Shown here: piece after piece, positions 25,978 to 34,374 of the stretch
Layout: every line of letters begins with the position of its first letter
Position numbering within the stretch: position 1 is the first letter of the stretch
Assembly: GCF_025628985.1 (NCBI RefSeq)
Contig: NZ_JAOTEM010000001.1
Location: forward strand, 1,178,001 to 1,242,000
Reading direction: 5' to 3'
DNA: 64,000 nucleotides
Source of the DNA: Chryseobacterium edaphi
GTDB lineage: Bacteria; Bacteroidota; Bacteroidia; Flavobacteriales; Weeksellaceae
Program-made: the position numbers and the translations under genes
Notes under the pieces: generated by a model
What the model was told of the DNA's origin: nothing
What the model saw: the letters and a program-made list of their open reading frames with translations, nothing else
Databases searched by the model: none

Positions 25978-27735
25978 TTAATTTAACTGAAGATCTTTTC
26001 TTACTTCTTCTATTTTTTGTTCTAAAGATTTTAATGTTGCTTTAAAATCTTCTTTTGAGTTTAAATCTTGTTTTACAGAAACGTAAAATTTGATCTTTGG
26101 CTCTGTTCCTGAAGGTCTTACGCACACTTTTGTTCCGTCTTGTGTGTAATAGATCAAAACATTTGATTTTGGAATATCATTCATCACATGTTTTTGATTT
26201 TCAGAAACTACAAAATTAGTCTGCTCTTTGAAATCTTTCACTTCTTCTACTAAAGATCCAGCCAATGATTTTGGAGGATTTTCACGGAAATTTTTCATCA
26301 TATTCTGAATTTCTTCTGCACCTTCTCTACCTTTTTTCGTAACGTTGATCAAGCCTTCGTAATACATTCCTGTGTCCTGATAAATCTCAATCAGATATTC
26401 GTACATTGTTTTTCCGTTGGCTTTGCACCAAGCCGCAATTTCGCAGGCTAAAATGATGCTTCCGCAAGAATCTTTATCACGCACAAAATCTCCTGTCATA
26501 AATCCGAAACTTTCTTCACCACCGCAAATGAATTTTTCCTGACCTTCGAAATCACGGATCATTTTTCCGATCCATTTGAAACCTGTCAATCCAACTTTGC
26601 AGTCAACACCGAATTTTTTAGCAATGTCAAAGAAAATATCTGAAGTCACGATTGTAGAACCGATAAATTCTTTTCCTATAATTTTATTTTGCTTTTTTAA
26701 TTGGTCTAAAATATAATACGTTAAAATCGTATTACACTGATTTCCATTTAATAACTGAATTTCACCTTCAAGATTTCTTACTGCAATTCCCAATCTGTCA
26801 CCATCCGGATCAGTCCCGATTACGATGTCTGCGTTGGTGATTTTAGCTAAATCCATTGCCATTTCCAAAGCTGCAGGTTCTTCCGGATTCGGAGAATCTA
26901 CCGTTGGGAAATTTCCACTTGGAATCATTTGTTCTTTAACCAAATCAACTTTTTTGAAGCCTGCCTTTTCCAAAGCTTTGGGAACTGTTGTATAAGTCGT
27001 TCCATGGATTGATGTGAAAACGATATTTAAATTTCCTTTTCCAACATCTTGGTAAGTAGAATTTTCGATACAGGCATCGATATAAACATCATCCTGCTCC
27101 TCTCCGATCCATTCGATCAGATCATCATTTCCGTCAAATTTAATTTCTTCAAATTTCACAGAATATACTTCATTGATAATCGCTTCATCATGCGGCGGAA
27201 CGATTTGCGCTCCATCATTCCAGTATACTTTGTAACCATTATATTCTGGTGGATTGTGAGAAGCTGTCAATACAATCCCTCCGTTACATTTTCTGTCACG
27301 AACGGTGAGAGATAATTCCGGAGTTGGTCTGTGATCTTTAAAAAGAAGAACCTTAATTCCGTTTGCCGTTAAAACATCAGCAACAAGTTTTCCGAATTCT
27401 TTTGAGTTATTTCTTACGTCATAAGCAATCGCAACACTAATTTGGCTCGTCTCTGACTTCGCCGAACCTTCGGTTTCTTCACCATGAAATTGCTGTAACA
27501 TATAATTCGCAAGTCCCTGTGTTGCTTGACCTAACGTGTATTTATTTAAACGATTAGTTCCAACACCCATAATTCCACGCATTCCTCCTGTACCAAACTC
27601 CAATTCTCTGTAAAAAGAATCTTCAAGGTCTGGAGAATTGCTGTCGATTAATGCTTGAACAGCATCTTTCGTTTCCTGATCAAATGTATCTGAAAGCCAT
27701 AATTTAGCTTTATCAATGGTTGATATTTCTGACAT
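25978..27735 (-). CDS. Phospho-sugar mutase (phosphoglucomutase/phosphomannomutase)
   Basis: A 585-residue alpha-D-phosphohexomutase. The phosphoserine loop is LTASHNPPEYNGYK with S159. The magnesium loop is GTDPDGDRLGI, the sugar-binding loop is CGGEESFGF, and the phosphate-binding loop near the C-terminus is RPSGTEPKIKFY. It interconverts 1- and 6-phosphates of glucose or mannose for cell-wall, capsule or storage sugar synthesis. The length fits the longer, PgcA-like bacterial group. It follows a small lipoprotein gene by 17 bases. Confidence 0.95.
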   Translation of the reverse strand: MSEISTIDKAKLWLSDTFDQETKDAVQALIDSNSPDLEDSFYRELEFGTGGMRGIMGVGTNRLNKYTLGQATQGLANYMLQQFHGEETEGSAKSETSQISVAIAYDVRNNSKEFGKLVADVLTANGIKVLLFKDHRPTPELSLTVRDRKCNGGIVLTASHNPPEYNGYKVYWNDGAQIVPPHDEAIINEVYSVKFEEIKFDGNDDLIEWIGEEQDDVYIDACIENSTYQDVGKGNLNIVFTSIHGTTYTTVPKALEKAGFKKVDLVKEQMIPSGNFPTVDSPNPEEPAALEMAMDLAKITNADIVIGTDPDGDRLGIAVRNLEGEIQLLNGNQCNTILTYYILDQLKKQNKIIGKEFIGSTIVTSDIFFDIAKKFGVDCKVGLTGFKWIGKMIRDFEGQEKFICGGEESFGFMTGDFVRDKDSCGSIILACEIAAWCKANGKTMYEYLIEIYQDTGMYYEGLINVTKKGREGAEEIQNMMKNFRENPPKSLAGSLVEEVKDFKEQTNFVVSENQKHVMNDIPKSNVLIYYTQDGTKVCVRPSGTEPKIKFYVSVKQDLNSKEDFKATLKSLEQKIEEVRKDLQLN

Positions 27736-27752
27736 TATTTATAGTTTATTTA

Positions 27753-28100
27753 TTATTGTCCAACAGGTTTATTATCAGTATAGGCAGGTATTACAACAGC
27801 AACTCCTACTATTCCTACGATAAGAGGAATTGTTTTTCCTGCACTTTGCTTTAAAATTTTATTAATATTACCTTTTTCAATCTGAACTTCTGAATTTTCT
27901 TGTTTTCCAACAATTAAATTTTCGGTTTGTTTTAAAAATTCAAACTGTCTTATTTTATTTCCGTCTTTTGTTTCAATAATATATTTTGAATTATTTCTTA
28001 AAACAGAATAATCATAATTATTTTTGAAACTTACTTTCGTTGACACACAAGATGTTGAGGACGTTGCGATCAGGATTAAAAATAGTAAAAGAGTTTTCAT
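27753..28100 (-). CDS. Small lipoprotein of unknown function
   Basis: A 115-residue protein with a lipoprotein signal (MKTLLLFLILIATSSTSC, Cys at 18). A beta-rich mature part reads FEFLKQTENLIVGK, and a glycine/valine-rich hydrophobic segment near residues 90-105 may touch a membrane. No family is recognised. It lies in the run between the DUF2807 lipoprotein gene and the phosphohexomutase gene, with gaps of 28 and 17 bases, so it is probably cotranscribed. Confidence 0.7.
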   Translation of the reverse strand: MKTLLLFLILIATSSTSCVSTKVSFKNNYDYSVLRNNSKYIIETKDGNKIRQFEFLKQTENLIVGKQENSEVQIEKGNINKILKQSAGKTIPLIVGIVGVAVVIPAYTDNKPVGQ

Positions 28101-28128
28101 CTAGTTATCTAAATACATTTTAGAAATT

Positions 28129-28830
28129 CTACTGAAGTTTTTTATTCTCAACTTTTGTAGTTTTTTCAACCTTAAAAGCTCTGATCGGATCATTGTAATA
28201 CAAAAATTTAGCTGTATTTTGTATATTTCCCTTTAATGAATCCTTTACATTAACTTCTGCATAATTTCCATTTTTAGAATCAATGTTCAGATTCGCGATT
28301 TTCCAATATGGCGCGATCAAACTTGCTGTATCTGAGATTTTTATCAGTGCATCTTTAGTTTCACCCAAAAAATTGGCACGGCTTCTGTTCAGCATTTCCA
28401 CTTCTGCTCTTCTTGTATTCACTGAACCCATAAAAGTAGCATTATTTTTTAAATTGAGTCTAAAATTATCGGTTTTAATTTCGCTTGAAATATTCATTTC
28501 CACAGAATCTGAAAGAGAAACTTTTTCCAGATTGTATTTCGAATAAATAGTCACATTGTAGAAATCTACACCTTTTGTTCCTCTGCCTTCTTTGATAGAA
28601 AGTGTTTTTTCATCTACGTCAACATCCAGATTATCAGCAATATTCGGATAGGTTTCAATTTCAACAAAATTCTTCGGTCCTCTTGCGTAAAATACACGAA
28701 ATTTTCCGTCTAAATCTAAATTGACAAATTCTTCCACATCAATTTCTTTTTTCTCTAAATTTCCTTTTGGGGAAATTTTTCCGCAGGAAATTATTGTCAA
28801 CAATAATATAGTGTAAATTGTATTTTTCAT
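28129..28830 (-). CDS. DUF2807 (head GIN domain) lipoprotein
   Basis: A 233-residue protein with a lipoprotein signal (MKNTIYTILLLTIISC, Cys at 16). The body is a right-handed beta-helix-like run, with the DUF2807 pattern in VDVDEKTLSIKEGR and SLSDSVEMNISSEIKTDNFR and repeated N/S-rich turns up to about residue 215. Such proteins are common in Bacteroidetes and sit in the envelope with unknown role. It is preceded by the nuclease-like gene after nine bases. Confidence 0.85.
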   Translation of the reverse strand: MKNTIYTILLLTIISCGKISPKGNLEKKEIDVEEFVNLDLDGKFRVFYARGPKNFVEIETYPNIADNLDVDVDEKTLSIKEGRGTKGVDFYNVTIYSKYNLEKVSLSDSVEMNISSEIKTDNFRLNLKNNATFMGSVNTRRAEVEMLNRSRANFLGETKDALIKISDTASLIAPYWKIANLNIDSKNGNYAEVNVKDSLKGNIQNTAKFLYYNDPIRAFKVEKTTKVENKKLQ

Positions 28831-28839
28831 TTCAGTATA

Positions 28840-29355
28840 CTAAACAAGAACTATATCAGTTTGAATATCTATTCTAAATTTATATTTATCAAAAAATTTT
28901 TTTTGTAACTCGTTATCAATTTCATAGAATATACCTTTCTTTTTTTTGTTACAACCAAAAACCTTTTTATGTTTATAATTGCTTAATTCATTTGGATGAA
29001 ACTCGTTAAGAAAATTGATAGTACTCTCTAATTGTATTAACATATCTCCACTATGTAGTTTTGCTCTATCTTTTAATTCTAATAAAAAAAGGTGCTTTTC
29101 AGTAGTAAGCATTCCTTCACATCTACCTCGATTAGGATATTCAACATCATTTAGAACACATTTATCTATTGCCGTAAAAAGAATATTATATCCTTCACCA
29201 TTGTTGCCCTTTTCATTTTTAACAGTTGCAGCCCAATCATCAGGATTATTTTCATCAATATAAGCCTTAATTCCATCAATATCATCGCGGATGCCGAATA
29301 GTTTCTTATTGATTGGAATTTCTTGACAACTATTATCAAAAAAATTTAAACTCAT
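28840..29355 (-). CDS. Putative PD-(D/E)XK-like nuclease partner of the AAA ATPase
   Basis: A 171-residue cytoplasmic protein without a recognised family name. Residues 78-95 carry a pattern like a restriction-endonuclease core: E80, a beta-hairpin-like stretch, then E93-L94-K95 in FLLELKDRA, followed by Q108 in DMLIQLESTI. This order (acidic residue, hydrophobic strand, E-x-K, then a helix with Q) is typical of PD-(D/E)XK nucleases, but the match is by eye. It may equally be a non-catalytic immunity or adaptor protein. Its ATG overlaps the stop of the upstream ATPase gene by four bases, which implies translational coupling. The DNA is more AT-rich than the flanking household genes. Confidence 0.65.
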   Translation of the reverse strand: MSLNFFDNSCQEIPINKKLFGIRDDIDGIKAYIDENNPDDWAATVKNEKGNNGEGYNILFTAIDKCVLNDVEYPNRGRCEGMLTTEKHLFLLELKDRAKLHSGDMLIQLESTINFLNEFHPNELSNYKHKKVFGCNKKKKGIFYEIDNELQKKFFDKYKFRIDIQTDIVLV

Positions 29356-30569
29356 AATTCTTCTTCAATTTCTAATAGTTGATCAAAAATTTCATTTCCT
29401 TTCTTTAGCATTAAATTTAAATAATTATTATCTGAAGGGATTCCTTCATAATCCGACAATTTGCTTATTAGACCATTATTTAATTCATATATAGAAATTT
29501 CTCTAGATGATATCGTTGAATTAAGATTTATAACATTAGCAATCTTATCTTTTTGATCTTTATCATTAATTTTATCTATTAATTCTCTAGCCTGTACAGA
29601 TATACTTAGGTAATTAACAATATATGGACTATGAGATGTCATTATTAATTTATTATTTAAAACTAAATTATTTAAAACTAACAAACTACTTAACATTTTC
29701 CATTGTGATAGAGGAAAAAGATTTTGTTCAGGTTCTTCAACAATATTAATAAATGTTTTTTTATTAAATCTCTCTGATAATGCAGATACAGCAAGCCTTT
29801 TCTGTTCAATAGTTAAATTATCATTATTGTAAATTTCCACGACAATATTTTTAAACCTATTTTGTTCCTGTGAACTCATAGACTCTTTATTTTCAGAAGA
29901 AATTTTAATGGAATTAGAAAGAAAATTAGATACTAAATATAGTGGAACTAAGGATTGAATTCCACTAGAGGATTCTGATAATCTTACTTTATGATCTTTG
30001 TTTTTAATATTAATTATTTTATGCTGTTTATCATACTCAACAATAAGATTATCAATTGGTAATTCAAACCTACTATTTAAGGAATTTAAAGCATTATCAA
30101 ACTCTGTTAAAAATTCTTGTAAAGATTCCGATGAGAGTTTTAATTCGTTTGCCGATTTAACATACGATATAAAATTCCTTTCAGCTGGAACATACATAAT
30201 TTGCGGAAGTTTATAATTATCACCTAATACAGTTATAACTTTAAGAGTGTTTTTTTCATAAATAAAATGAAAAGCATCTCCAACATACTCTATAACAGAA
30301 TTATCAGGATGGTTAAAATAGTTTTCAAGCCGATGATATTTAAAGAAATAATTTTTCAATCTGTTTTTTCTTTCTAACCATTTTTCATCAAAATCACCCC
30401 TAACTAAAGCCTTTTCAATCCACATAAATGTTGAAATTAATTTAGCTATTGTACTTTTTCCAGAGCCTTGATCACCTATAAATAATGTGACTTTTTTTAT
30501 ATCAATCCAACCATTATTTTCTAGAATTCCATCCTTTATGGGTCCAAAATTCTTAATTTTAATTTTCAT
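29352..30569 (-). CDS. AAA/ABC-type (AAA_15/21, OLD-like) ATPase
   Basis: A 405-residue ATPase. The P-loop GDQGSGKST lies at 32-40. An ABC-like signature is seen in RLSESSSGIQSLVPL near 200. The Walker B segment INIVEEPEQNLFP is near 278, and the switch histidine is in MTSHSPYIVNYL. These are the features of the OLD/RecF-like ATPases used in many defence systems, here without a fused Toprim domain. It overlaps the nuclease-like gene by four bases. It starts ten bases after the glycosyltransferase stop codon, so it sits inside a household operon. In hand-counted 60-base lines at 29761, 29881 and 30001, G+C was 18-28 percent, against 40 percent in one line of the glycosyltransferase gene. A role in phage or plasmid defence is inference. 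Confidence 0.85.
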   Translation of the reverse strand: MKIKIKNFGPIKDGILENNGWIDIKKVTLFIGDQGSGKSTIAKLISTFMWIEKALVRGDFDEKWLERKNRLKNYFFKYHRLENYFNHPDNSVIEYVGDAFHFIYEKNTLKVITVLGDNYKLPQIMYVPAERNFISYVKSANELKLSSESLQEFLTEFDNALNSLNSRFELPIDNLIVEYDKQHKIINIKNKDHKVRLSESSSGIQSLVPLYLVSNFLSNSIKISSENKESMSSQEQNRFKNIVVEIYNNDNLTIEQKRLAVSALSERFNKKTFINIVEEPEQNLFPLSQWKMLSSLLVLNNLVLNNKLIMTSHSPYIVNYLSISVQARELIDKINDKDQKDKIANVINLNSTISSREISIYELNNGLISKLSDYEGIPSDNNYLNLMLKKGNEIFDQLLEIEEEL

Positions 30570-30579
30570 AATAAATATC

Positions 30580-31530
30580 TTATATCACTTCGTCAATATT
30601 ATAATTCTTATGCTCTCTGTTGGTTCGGATAATCATTTCACCCAAAAATCCTGCAATGAAAAGCAAAGTTCCCATCAACATCATAGTTAATGCAATAAAA
30701 AACCATGGATTATTCGTGATTAAATGTCCGTAAATTCCTCTTGCAACATCAATCAATTTTGAAACTCCTAACCAAAATGCAGAGAGAAAACCTACGATAA
30801 ACATGATGGTTCCAACTGCTCCAAAGAAATGCATTGGTCTTCCGCCAAAACGGCTTACAAACCAAAGGGTTACCAAATCTAAAAATCCGCGAACGAATCT
30901 TTCTGTCCCAAATTTTGAGGTTCCGTAAGGTCTTGCCTGATGCGGAACTTCTTTCTCTGTAATTCTTCTGAAACCTGCATTCGCCGCCAAAACAGGAATG
31001 TAACGGTGCATATCTCCGTACACATCAATTGATTTTACAACCTGTTTTTTATAAGCTTTCAGACCACAGTTGAAGTCATGCAAATACACTCCGGAAACTT
31101 TTCTTGCTGCAGCATTGAAGAGTTTTGAAGGCACATTTTTGGTCATCACATTGTCAAAACGCTTCTTTTTCCAGCCGGAAACAATGTCGTAATTATCTTC
31201 AATCACCATTCTGTACAGCTCAGGAATTTCTTCCGGAAAATCCTGTAGGTCGGCATCCATGGTAATGATTACATCACCGTTGGTTCTTGCAAAAGCTGCG
31301 TGTAAAGCTTGTGATTTTCCGTAATTTTTGGAAAATTTTATTCCGTGGATCTGTGGATGCTGCACTTTCAAATTCTCAATAATGCTCCACGATAGATCTG
31401 TACTTCCGTCGTCGATAAACCATACCTCATAAGATAAGTTACTGGTTTTACAAACATTATCAATTCTTGTAAAAAGCTCTTCGAGAGATTCTTCCTCGTT
31501 AAGCAACGGAATAACTATAGATAAATTCAT
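30580..31530 (-). CDS. GT2 family glycosyltransferase, polyprenyl-phosphate type, membrane-bound
   Basis: A 316-residue enzyme. The N-terminal GT-A domain opens SIVIPLLNEEESLEELF, with the nucleotide-sugar DXD-like sequence DADLQD at 92-97 and the acceptor-loop NCGLKAYKKQV. Two membrane segments lie at about 232-255 and 272-298. The layout fits DPM1/GtrB/ArnC-like transferases that load a sugar onto undecaprenyl phosphate at the inner membrane, possibly feeding the GT-C enzymes. It follows DUF4199 by 17 bases, a pairing often seen in flavobacteria. Confidence 0.92.
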   Translation of the reverse strand: MNLSIVIPLLNEEESLEELFTRIDNVCKTSNLSYEVWFIDDGSTDLSWSIIENLKVQHPQIHGIKFSKNYGKSQALHAAFARTNGDVIITMDADLQDFPEEIPELYRMVIEDNYDIVSGWKKKRFDNVMTKNVPSKLFNAAARKVSGVYLHDFNCGLKAYKKQVVKSIDVYGDMHRYIPVLAANAGFRRITEKEVPHQARPYGTSKFGTERFVRGFLDLVTLWFVSRFGGRPMHFFGAVGTIMFIVGFLSAFWLGVSKLIDVARGIYGHLITNNPWFFIALTMMLMGTLLFIAGFLGEMIIRTNREHKNYNIDEVI

Positions 31531-31547
31531 TTAATTTCAATAAAAAA

Positions 31548-32141
31548 TTACTCTTCAATGATTTCTTCAGGCATTGTTTTCTTTCTGAAAAATGCCCCGA
31601 AAAATACTGACAAAACTACGTAAAATATAAGAATTGATGCAAAATATCCTGAAAAATGACTTGCTGTCAACATATCTTTTCCCTTAACTGTTTTAGGGTC
31701 AAATCTCTGAAGACCTTCCTGATATTTTTGCTCGAGCTCGTCGATGTCTTTTTGATGTTTCAAAATCTTTTTTGCAGAAAGATATTCTTTATCTAATTCT
31801 GACTTTTGTCTCTGAACATATTGGTAATTAAGAAGATCTTTTGCATCAGTATCGATAAAATTTAAGAAAGAAAAAATGCTTACAATTGATAAAATTCCGC
31901 CGACAAACATCGGAACAAAAGCTCTTTTAAAAGCTTCTCTGAAACCCATTCTATGAGTATTCCAACGGGATTTTACAGACCAAAAAGCTGTAAGTGCATA
32001 AAAAATTGGTAAAACGAAAGCATTGACTTTCAATGAAGTATCAAAATACTCAACGCCTGAGAAGAGGAAATAAACTACAAAAAAGATCACCATTGTAGCA
32101 GCATAAAGCAAAATTCCTAAGATTACTGGACTTTTCGTCAT
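31548..32141 (-). CDS. DUF4199 membrane protein
   Basis: A 197-residue protein with four membrane segments (two at about 7-55, one at about 72-95, one at about 168-190) and a charged coiled-coil-like stretch at 108-150. The arrangement and the FREAFKRAFVPMFVGG segment fit the DUF4199 family of Bacteroidetes. Function is unknown. It is the first gene of the minus-strand run that ends with the aminotransferase. Confidence 0.85.
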   Translation of the reverse strand: MTKSPVILGILLYAATMVIFFVVYFLFSGVEYFDTSLKVNAFVLPIFYALTAFWSVKSRWNTHRMGFREAFKRAFVPMFVGGILSIVSIFSFLNFIDTDAKDLLNYQYVQRQKSELDKEYLSAKKILKHQKDIDELEQKYQEGLQRFDPKTVKGKDMLTASHFSGYFASILIFYVVLSVFFGAFFRKKTMPEEIIEE

Positions 32142-32262
32142 AATTCTAATTTTTAGAAAATTTCTTAAAAAATATTGCTCTAAATTTCAGCAGTTTAGCT
32201 TTGATAAAGGATTTTTCTAAGATTTTTTCTTTAATAATATTTTTAAGTTTACAATTAATTCC

Positions 32263-32270
32263 TATCTTTG
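32263..32270 (+). promoter_or_regulatory. -7 element of the SRP RNA gene
   Basis: TATCTTTG fits TAnnTTTG and ends four bases before the first paired base of the RNA. Confidence 0.6.
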
Positions 32271-32273
32271 CAA

Positions 32274-32372
32274 CGGCAAGTCCTAAACAACCAGCTCCTG
32301 AGAACCCTCCAGGGTGGGAACGCAGCAAAGGTAATTGGTCGTAGCGGTGTGATTTAGGTAGCTTGCCATTTT
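32274..32372 (+). ncRNA. ffs: Signal recognition particle RNA, small bacterial type
   Basis: The RNA folds as one rod. The terminal stem is GGCAAG (32275-32280) with CTTGCC (32362-32367), continued by CCTAAA with TTTAGG. The apical SRP core reads CCAGGGTGGGAACGCAGCAA, the Bacteroidetes form of the Ffh-binding symmetric and asymmetric loops with the GGAA-type tetraloop. It forms the signal recognition particle with Ffh and targets nascent membrane proteins. A small open frame on the opposite strand across it is not a gene. Confidence 0.93.
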
Positions 32373-32382
32373 TTATTTTTTT

Positions 32383-32434
32383 AAATTAAGAGATTAAGAT
32401 GATTTTATTTAAATTACTTAATCTCTTAATTTTT
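32383..32434. terminator. Bidirectional terminator between the SRP RNA and UPF0173 genes
   Basis: ATTAAGAGATTAAG pairs with CTTAATCTCTTAAT around a loop of about 20 bases. A row of T follows on the plus side and T-rich sequence on the minus side. Confidence 0.7.
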
Positions 32435-32439
32435 TTTTG

Positions 32440-33126
32440 TTATATATCGAAATTTTCACCCAATTTTGGAAGAATCAATTCAACATTTTTTTCTTTAAAC
32501 TGATTCATTGCATTTTCATGATCGATCTCAATTGCCGGGAAAGTATCAAAATGACATCCGATCACTTTTGGAGTTTTCAGTAATTCTGAAGCTGCAAAAG
32601 CTGCTTTTCTTGCACACATCGTGTAATGACCACCAATCGGAAGAATTGATAAGTGTAAATTTCCATATAATTGTGGAAATAACTGCATATCTGCCATTAC
32701 TCCTGTATCTCCTGCCAAATAAACATTCTTACCTTCAGGAAGTCTGAAAATGTATCCTACAGGAACTCCACCATAGCTTCCGTCTGGAAAAGAACTTGTA
32801 TGATGAGCCGGAACCATAGAGATTTTAAGATCGTCGATTTCTGCTGATCCTCCTAAGTTCACATCATCTTTATTTGTAGCTTCTTTAAAGTACGCACAGA
32901 TTTCTGGCTGACCAATAATGGTAGCTTCAGGATAATGCTGTAATACTTCTCCTACATCTGCAATGTGATCTCCGTGAGCGTGAGTGATTAAAATGTAATC
33001 AATTTTCTGAGCTGTAATATCAAATCCTGATTCAGCTTTTTTGTAATTGTAGAAAGGATCACAAAGAATTGTTTTCTCTTTGTAAGTGAACAAAAAACAG
33101 TTTTGTCCTAAGTATTGTATTTTCAT
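32440..33126 (-). CDS. Metallo-beta-lactamase-fold hydrolase, UPF0173 type
   Basis: A 228-residue cytoplasmic protein. The metal-binding motif is THAHGDH (H49, H51, D53, H54), followed by further ligands in VPAHHTSSFPDG, AGDTGVMAD and GCHFDTFPAIEID. It matches UPF0173 (YtkL-like) metal-dependent hydrolases; the substrate is not known. The small membrane protein gene sits six bases upstream, so the two, and perhaps menA, form one unit. Confidence 0.92.
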   Translation of the reverse strand: MKIQYLGQNCFLFTYKEKTILCDPFYNYKKAESGFDITAQKIDYILITHAHGDHIADVGEVLQHYPEATIIGQPEICAYFKEATNKDDVNLGGSAEIDDLKISMVPAHHTSSFPDGSYGGVPVGYIFRLPEGKNVYLAGDTGVMADMQLFPQLYGNLHLSILPIGGHYTMCARKAAFAASELLKTPKVIGCHFDTFPAIEIDHENAMNQFKEKNVELILPKLGENFDI

Positions 33127-33132
33127 TTTAAT

Positions 33133-33411
33133 TTATATTAGTAAAATTAGAAGTAACATTGTATAAATAGAACCAGCTATATTCATCAAAAAATAAAATT
33201 TATTGGAATGATTTTTCTTAAATAAAGAAATAATTGCCGGAATCATGAACAAAATATAAATAATAAAAAATGGGATTACTATATATCCAAATCCCATTGG
33301 ACCTCCATCTTCTATAAATGTAATCGAAGTCAAATAAATAAAAAATGGACTGGAAATCAATATAAAAATTGATAATATTTGATTAGTAATCCTTATTATT
33401 TGGTTATCCAT
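33133..33411 (-). CDS. Small membrane protein of unknown function
   Basis: A 92-residue protein with three hydrophobic segments at about 10-32, 41-63 and 72-92 and short polar turns. No motif is recognised. Its position six bases before the UPF0173 gene and 22 bases after menA supports it as a real gene in the same transcript. Confidence 0.65.
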   Translation of the reverse strand: MDNQIIRITNQILSIFILISSPFFIYLTSITFIEDGGPMGFGYIVIPFFIIYILFMIPAIISLFKKNHSNKFYFLMNIAGSIYTMLLLILLI

Positions 33412-33433
33412 TCTGTATGGAAATTATCTTTAA

Positions 33434-34366
33434 TTATTTGAAAAGATTAAGACCGATTGCTGTAAACAAAGCCATCATAAAGGTAAGAATTCCAACCTGC
33501 TTCAAGAATGGATCAAGTTGCCTCGGTTCTTTGACTTCCATGATTTTTCTTCTCAGTTTAGCAAATGGAATAATTAAAATCATCACGATGAAAACATAAT
33601 AATTCTGTGACTGTAAAAATCCGTTTATAGCTAAAAAAATAAGGATTAAAATCAATGGGAACTGCAGTAAAACCATTTCGTAAATCATGGCATTTTTAAA
33701 ACCAATTCTCAAAGCGAAACTATTTTTCCCTGATAATTTATCGCTCTCGATATCTCTCATGTTATTGAGATTAAGAACCGCCATACTCATCATTCCCACC
33801 GCTGTTCCAGGCAAAAGCATATCCCAACTGAATGTTTTTGTAAATAGAAAATAACTTCCACAAACCGAAACCAAACCAAAAAACACAAATACAAAAAGAT
33901 CTCCCAATCCCATATATCCGTAAGGTTTTTTACCAATTGTATAACCGATTGCCGCTAAAATACTCGCCACTCCTAATCCGATGAAAATATAAAATTCATT
34001 CATATATTCGGGAATGAAAGCGATGTATAACAAAGCAACCGTTGCCACAAAAGATAATACTGAGAATAAAATCACAGCATTTCTCATTTGTTTTGCTGTA
34101 ATTTTCCCTGAAGCTACCGCTCTTGCTTCGGCTTCGGAAGCTCTTTTAGCATCCGTTCCTTTTATTCCGTCACCGTAATCGTTGGCATAATTTGATAAAA
34201 TCTGATACAGTAAAGTAACCAAAAGTGCTAAAGCAAAAATTTTCCAGTCCCAAGTTCCACCTTCGCCCCAGAGTCTCCATTTTGCAATGAATGACCCCAT
34301 GATAATTCCGCTCAGGGAAAGCGGTAATGTTCTAAGCCTTGCAGCTTTTATCCAATCTGACATCAA
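33434..34366 (-). CDS. menA: 1,4-dihydroxy-2-naphthoate polyprenyltransferase
   Basis: A 310-residue UbiA-superfamily enzyme with about nine membrane helices. The first aspartate-rich motif is NYANDYGDGIKGTD, and the second is NNMRDIESDKLSGK. The N-terminus WIKAARLRTLPLSLSG is typical of MenA. It prenylates DHNA to demethylmenaquinone in the inner membrane. menB lies about 2.2 kb upstream on the same strand, with two PH-domain genes between, so menaquinone is evidently the respiratory quinone. Confidence 0.95.
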   Translation of the reverse strand: MMSDWIKAARLRTLPLSLSGIIMGSFIAKWRLWGEGGTWDWKIFALALLVTLLYQILSNYANDYGDGIKGTDAKRASEAEARAVASGKITAKQMRNAVILFSVLSFVATVALLYIAFIPEYMNEFYIFIGLGVASILAAIGYTIGKKPYGYMGLGDLFVFVFFGLVSVCGSYFLFTKTFSWDMLLPGTAVGMMSMAVLNLNNMRDIESDKLSGKNSFALRIGFKNAMIYEMVLLQFPLILILIFLAINGFLQSQNYYVFIVMILIIPFAKLRRKIMEVKEPRQLDPFLKQVGILTFMMALFTAIGLNLFK

Positions 34367-34374
34367 GTTTTTAT

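Noticed and set aside
32146..32328. Small minus-strand open frame over the SRP RNA
   Set aside because: It lies across the conserved SRP core and has no coding character.
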